Source of the DNA: Siminovitchia thermophila
GTDB taxonomy: Bacteria > Bacillota > Bacilli > Bacillales > Bacillaceae_C
Reading direction: 5' to 3'
DNA length: 64,000 bases
Assembly: GCF_016909185.1 (NCBI RefSeq)
Contig: NZ_JAFBFH010000029.1
Coordinates: 1-64,000, forward strand
Position 1 is the stretch's first letter. Every line of letters starts with the position of its first letter. The translations under genes were made by a program, and so were the position numbers. The notes under the pieces were generated by a model. That model was not told where the DNA came from. It did no database searches and worked only from the letters and a program-made list of their open reading frames with translations. Shown in pieces: positions 60,932-64,000 of the stretch.

Positions 60932-61986
60932 TTATCTGAAGCCTCCTCTAGCAATCGAATCGCTTCCTTTTCTTTCATCACAATTTCATCAGCAAGATGA
61001 CTGAATGCTTCTGTGAAAAATACGTTATACTCTTTCTTTTTATAGGCTTCTAACATGGTTTTAATGATCTCGTCCCAGTGCTTTGCCAGCTTGCGATACA
61101 TATTAGAGGCGCGGACTAAGTTTTCTTCATGTAAATAATCATCTGCTTCACGTAGAAAGCGCGCGTACATTTTTCTAAACAGCCCGCCACCTGAAATGCT
61201 ATTTTGGATATGGACGGTGAAGATACTTAGCTCTAGACGCTCTGGATGAAGAATTTCCGGCCATTTCGTTATTTCTTCACGCCAAAGTTGTATACCACTT
61301 AAGCCGCTACATTCAACATCTGTCCCGTATAAGGAAAATGCCGGATACTTCATTAGTTGGACATTTTTAATAATGGCCATTTTAAGTGCCTTTTTCATAT
61401 GTTGAATTTGCCGGGGTGGATCAATATAAAACCATTCATTTTCTGACGGGTATAATTCTGCCGATGAACGAATGTGCTGAAACACGTCTAAAGGAATTGT
61501 AACTGGTTCTTCAATCACATTTTCGATAATGGTTGCTGTATTTTTATCTTCATCGTAACCGATTAAAATGACTTTATGTCCACCCATTGAAAGACCGAAT
61601 GTTTCCGCAATCGGATTTGTATCATGGATTTTAGAAACATCGATATCACAAGCGACAGGGATGTGCCGATCAACGAGTTCTTTCACGGTCTGCCACGCAA
61701 ATTCTCGGTCATGCGTTCGTTTAAATGTAATCTTTATGCCAAGTACACTGCAAAGTTCTACAAAAGGTGTTTCTGTACGTCCTGTAATGACAGTTAGCGG
61801 CGCACGATACTGTCTGTCAACTACTTCTTTGCCGCCATGATGGTAAACAAAGTGCAGCCCGCTTCCTAATCCGAAACACATAGGTTCGGAAAATGGATAG
61901 TCGTAAAATTCAAGCATGTCTCTGATCGGTGCTGAACCACAGTTTAGTCCCAGGCGGTGCGTATCAAAATCAATTAATGTGGACAT
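60922..61986 (-). CDS. BtrH-like acyl-ACP:amine acyltransferase, paralogue 1
   Basis: 354 residues from ATG 61986 (GGGGGAATAGTG upstream). The BtrH N-terminal domain is a papain-like fold with candidate nucleophile Cys16 in GLNCGSAPIRDML, FGLGSGLHFVYH, and the His in SMGGHKVILIGYDED. The C-terminal about 150 residues are the DUF4872 helical domain (GGLFRKMYARFLREADDYL, KEKEAIRLLEEA). BtrH transfers the AHBA side chain from an ACP in butirosin biosynthesis. Three paralogues side by side suggest several acylations or a heteromeric enzyme. Confidence 0.85.
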   Translation of the reverse strand: MSTLIDFDTHRLGLNCGSAPIRDMLEFYDYPFSEPMCFGLGSGLHFVYHHGGKEVVDRQYRAPLTVITGRTETPFVELCSVLGIKITFKRTHDREFAWQTVKELVDRHIPVACDIDVSKIHDTNPIAETFGLSMGGHKVILIGYDEDKNTATIIENVIEEPVTIPLDVFQHIRSSAELYPSENEWFYIDPPRQIQHMKKALKMAIIKNVQLMKYPAFSLYGTDVECSGLSGIQLWREEITKWPEILHPERLELSIFTVHIQNSISGGGLFRKMYARFLREADDYLHEENLVRASNMYRKLAKHWDEIIKTMLEAYKKKEYNVFFTEAFSHLADEIVMKEKEAIRLLEEASDKWL

Positions 61987-62028
61987 CACTATTCCCCCTG
62001 TGATGATTGATCTAAAACTTCCGGTTAA

Positions 62029-63039
62029 CTAGATGACCACTCGTTGTTGTTCTATTGATTGGACAACTATGGATAACGCATCGAGTGCTTCTTCTCCAGT
62101 TACAGGAGGTGTTTCATCGTATAAAATACTGTTAATAAAAGAGGTAATTACTTGACTTCTGCCTGGCATTTTTCTTTCATATTCGAGTATGTCAGGCAAT
62201 TCATACTTAATTGATGTACCATCCCGATACTGGATGATAAGTGGATAATCGGGATCATCTTCTAGCCGAATGACTCCATTTTCCCCATATATGATGGTTG
62301 AAAAGTCGGGTTTTATATAATTCCAACTTGCTGTAATCGATCCGATGATCCCGTTTTCCATTTTTACTGCCAAAACGGCTTCATCTTCAATCTCTGTTTG
62401 TGTTCGTGACAAGGAGCCGATCATAGACTGGACATCGACTATTTTTGCCTGGAGCAAAAATTGTATTAAATCAATTTTATGTATGGCCAAGTCACCTAAC
62501 ACGCCAAAACCTTCTTGTTTAGGTTGTGTGTAAAAACAATCGTTTCCATCAATACTCCATTGCTCGGGTCCGCTATGACCGAATGTCGCTTGAAACGAAT
62601 ATATTCGTCCAATCGCTCGTTCTGCTATTAGTTTTTTCGCTTGCTTATGTGATGGAACGAAGCGTTGATTATGAGCGACCATTAACTTTACGCCATTCGC
62701 CTTGGCTGTTTCAACGATAGCGCAGGCATCATTTAGATTTGTCGCAATCGGTTTTTCGACTAAAATATGTTTGCCGGCACGGGCTGCATAGATTGCGGCT
62801 GGAGCATGTAAATGATGGGGCAGTGAAATAATAACTGCGTCTAGTGCCGGGTCATTTAACATATCCTCGTAATTCGCAAATGCTTTTGTGCGATATGTTC
62901 TGGCAAACTTTTGCACTCGTTCTTCATTTACATCACAGACGCCAAAGATGGTTACGTGCTCATTATCTCGACATTCGGGGAGATGACGAATTTTTGCAAT
63001 CGTACCACAACCGATAATTCCGACTTGAATGGTTTTCAT
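62029..63039 (-). CDS. Gfo/Idh/MocA-family NAD(P)-dependent dehydrogenase
   Basis: 336 residues. Rossmann motif VGIIGCGTIAKIRHL, the EKPIATNLNDA motif, VAHNQRF, and the second-domain catalytic region GVLGDLAIHKIDLIQFLL. This family oxidises or epimerises sugars, often scyllo-inosamine, 3-keto-sugars or NDP-sugars. Among aminoglycoside-type genes it could make the keto-sugar needed for transamination. It starts 12 bases after the ABC ATPase stop. Confidence 0.88.
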   Translation of the reverse strand: MKTIQVGIIGCGTIAKIRHLPECRDNEHVTIFGVCDVNEERVQKFARTYRTKAFANYEDMLNDPALDAVIISLPHHLHAPAAIYAARAGKHILVEKPIATNLNDACAIVETAKANGVKLMVAHNQRFVPSHKQAKKLIAERAIGRIYSFQATFGHSGPEQWSIDGNDCFYTQPKQEGFGVLGDLAIHKIDLIQFLLQAKIVDVQSMIGSLSRTQTEIEDEAVLAVKMENGIIGSITASWNYIKPDFSTIIYGENGVIRLEDDPDYPLIIQYRDGTSIKYELPDILEYERKMPGRSQVITSFINSILYDETPPVTGEEALDALSIVVQSIEQQRVVI

Positions 63040-63051
63040 CTTTCTTTTCCC

Positions 63052-63771
63052 CTAACGGTAATAATATTTTTTTAATTGTTCTACGTCGTTTGTATTCGTT
63101 TCAAGTAATTCTCCATCTTTTAAAACGAGTTGTTGATTGGCAATGGAAGCAATTTCCAAGTCGTGGGTGACAATAATAATGGTTTTTCCTCGTTTATGTA
63201 ATGCTTTAAAAATGTCTAACACTCCCGCGCCTGATTTACTATCTAAGCTACCGGTGGGTTCATCAGCTAAAATTAAGTCGGGATCTTTACTTAATGCTCT
63301 TGCAATCGATACCCTTTGCCGTTGTCCGCCAGATAAGTCTGCGGGATAATGTTGAAGGTATGTACCTAAGCCAACGCTATTTAATGCTTGAATTGCTGTT
63401 TTTTTTCGCTGTTTTTTATCCTTTTTGCTAAATGACAATTGCAACATGACGTTATCAAGGATGTTCATTACCGGAACAAGGTGAAAACTTTGAAAAATAA
63501 AGCCGATATTTTCCGCTCTTATTTTTGTTTGTTCATAGTTTGATAGCTGATTCACATTTAATCCCTTGAATGTTAAAGAACCATCGGTTGGATGATCAAT
63601 TAAGCCGAGTAAATTGAGTAACGTACTCTTTCCGGAGCCAGATGTGCCGATAATTGCCGTGAACGAACCTTTCTGAATGGTAAAGCTAGCTTTTTTCAAA
63701 GCTGAGACTCCGACTTTTCCCATCTGATATGTTTTAGATAATTGGTTTGCTTCGATTAAACAATCACTCAT
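63052..63771 (-). CDS. ABC transporter ATP-binding protein, MacB/LolD type
   Basis: 239 residues. Walker A GTSGSGKST, Q-loop FIFQSFHLVPVMN, signature LSGGQRQRVSIARAL, Walker B LILADEPTGSLDSKSG, H-loop IVTHDLE. The size and ADEPTGSLD motif place it with MacB/LolD/BceA-type ATPases that work with FtsX-like permeases. Its gene overlaps the permease gene upstream by eight bases. Probably self-resistance or export of the cluster product. Confidence 0.92.
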   Translation of the reverse strand: MSDCLIEANQLSKTYQMGKVGVSALKKASFTIQKGSFTAIIGTSGSGKSTLLNLLGLIDHPTDGSLTFKGLNVNQLSNYEQTKIRAENIGFIFQSFHLVPVMNILDNVMLQLSFSKKDKKQRKKTAIQALNSVGLGTYLQHYPADLSGGQRQRVSIARALSKDPDLILADEPTGSLDSKSGAGVLDIFKALHKRGKTIIIVTHDLEIASIANQQLVLKDGELLETNTNDVEQLKKYYYR

Positions 63772-64000
63772 ATCGCAAAGCCTCCTGTGGTTGAATACTG
63801 ACGGCTTTTATTCCAGGGTAGAGGCTTGACAAAATACCGACAAGTACAGCCATGACGATAGAAGTTACTGCTATTTTCACTGTAATAAATTCTGGTGCTG
63901 TAAATATAAACCGCATGATAAGATATCCGCCGATGACGCCAAGAACTCCACCGATTAAACTCATGCACAGCGATTCAAGGATAATAATTTTTGTGATGTC
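63764..64000 (-). CDS. MacB/FtsX-type ABC permease, C-terminal part (runs off window)
   Basis: 79 codons open to the window edge. The visible end reads ITKIIILESLCMSLIGGVLG, then a second helix (KIAVTSIVMAVLVGILSSLYPG) and IKAVSIQPQEALRYE. This is the canonical last two helices and the PxEALR end of MacB/FtsX permeases. The ATG at 63964 is internal; the real start lies beyond 64000. Confidence 0.88.
   Translation of the reverse strand, partial: DITKIIILESLCMSLIGGVLGVIGGYLIMRFIFTAPEFITVKIAVTSIVMAVLVGILSSLYPGIKAVSIQPQEALRYE

Overview
The window looks like the chromosome of a low-to-mid GC, spore-former-type Bacillaceae (Bacillota). The support is a ydbS/ydbT pair, a DUF6612-type lipoprotein, AGGAGG-type ribosome binding sites with several TTG/GTG starts, class D-type sortase signals (LPNTAT), and OmpR/DeoR/GbsR-type regulators. 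I cannot name the genus. No rRNA, tRNA or CRISPR array was seen.

Layout. (1) 1-0.5 kb: 5' end of an IS110-family element whose non-coding end may carry a bridge RNA. (2) 0.9-3.6 kb: a lone membrane-tethered SF2 helicase. (3) 3.8-10.2 kb: an ABC transporter + ydbS/ydbT operon divergent from a two-component system, which resembles an antimicrobial-peptide immunity cassette. (4) 11.6-21 kb: a surface-adhesin locus. It has an LPNTAT-anchored protein with about 430 residues of pure Asp-Ala repeat, a MurF-like ligase fused to a carboxypeptidase-like domain, an alpha/alpha-toroid protein, a decayed paralogue of the adhesin, and a SARP-like regulator whose receiver has lost its phospho-acceptor. 11-bp-spaced CTAAGCA direct repeats lie upstream of both the regulator and the decayed adhesin. 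(5) 22.7-51.7 kb: what I read as an organophosphorus-acquisition region. It holds a CUT1-type ABC transporter with an alkaline-phosphatase-superfamily enzyme, a phosphonatase-like HAD, a TIM-barrel isomerase and a 2-hydroxyacid dehydrogenase. It also holds a 2-aminoethylphosphonate-type transporter with a second HAD and a DeoR regulator, and two giant wall-anchored metallophosphoesterases, each preceded by Pho-box-like TTTACA repeats at about 11-bp spacing. A FAH-family/lactonase pair sits in between. (6) 52-54 kb: small membrane and lipoprotein genes. (7) 54.8-64 kb: a biosynthetic cluster with a Sfp-type phosphopantetheinyl transferase, FabZ, PIG-L deacetylase, GT2 glycosyltransferase, three BtrH-like acyltransferase paralogues (one frameshifted at an A9 run, one lacking the catalytic Cys), a Gfo/Idh/MocA dehydrogenase and a MacB/LolD-type ABC transporter that runs off the window edge.

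The DNA also carries two interspersed non-coding repeat families. Family 1 is about 420-450 bp, highly folded, with terminal inverted repeats; one copy has a perfect 8-bp target-site duplication, so it is MITE-like. Family 2 is built around an ACCGCGTRAAATCA palindrome and twice sits inside or next to family 1.

The best candidates for undescribed systems are the BtrH-paralogue cluster (ACP-dependent acylation of a glycosylated product, with export) and the Asp-Ala adhesin locus with its Mur-ligase-like enzyme and degenerate SARP-type regulator.
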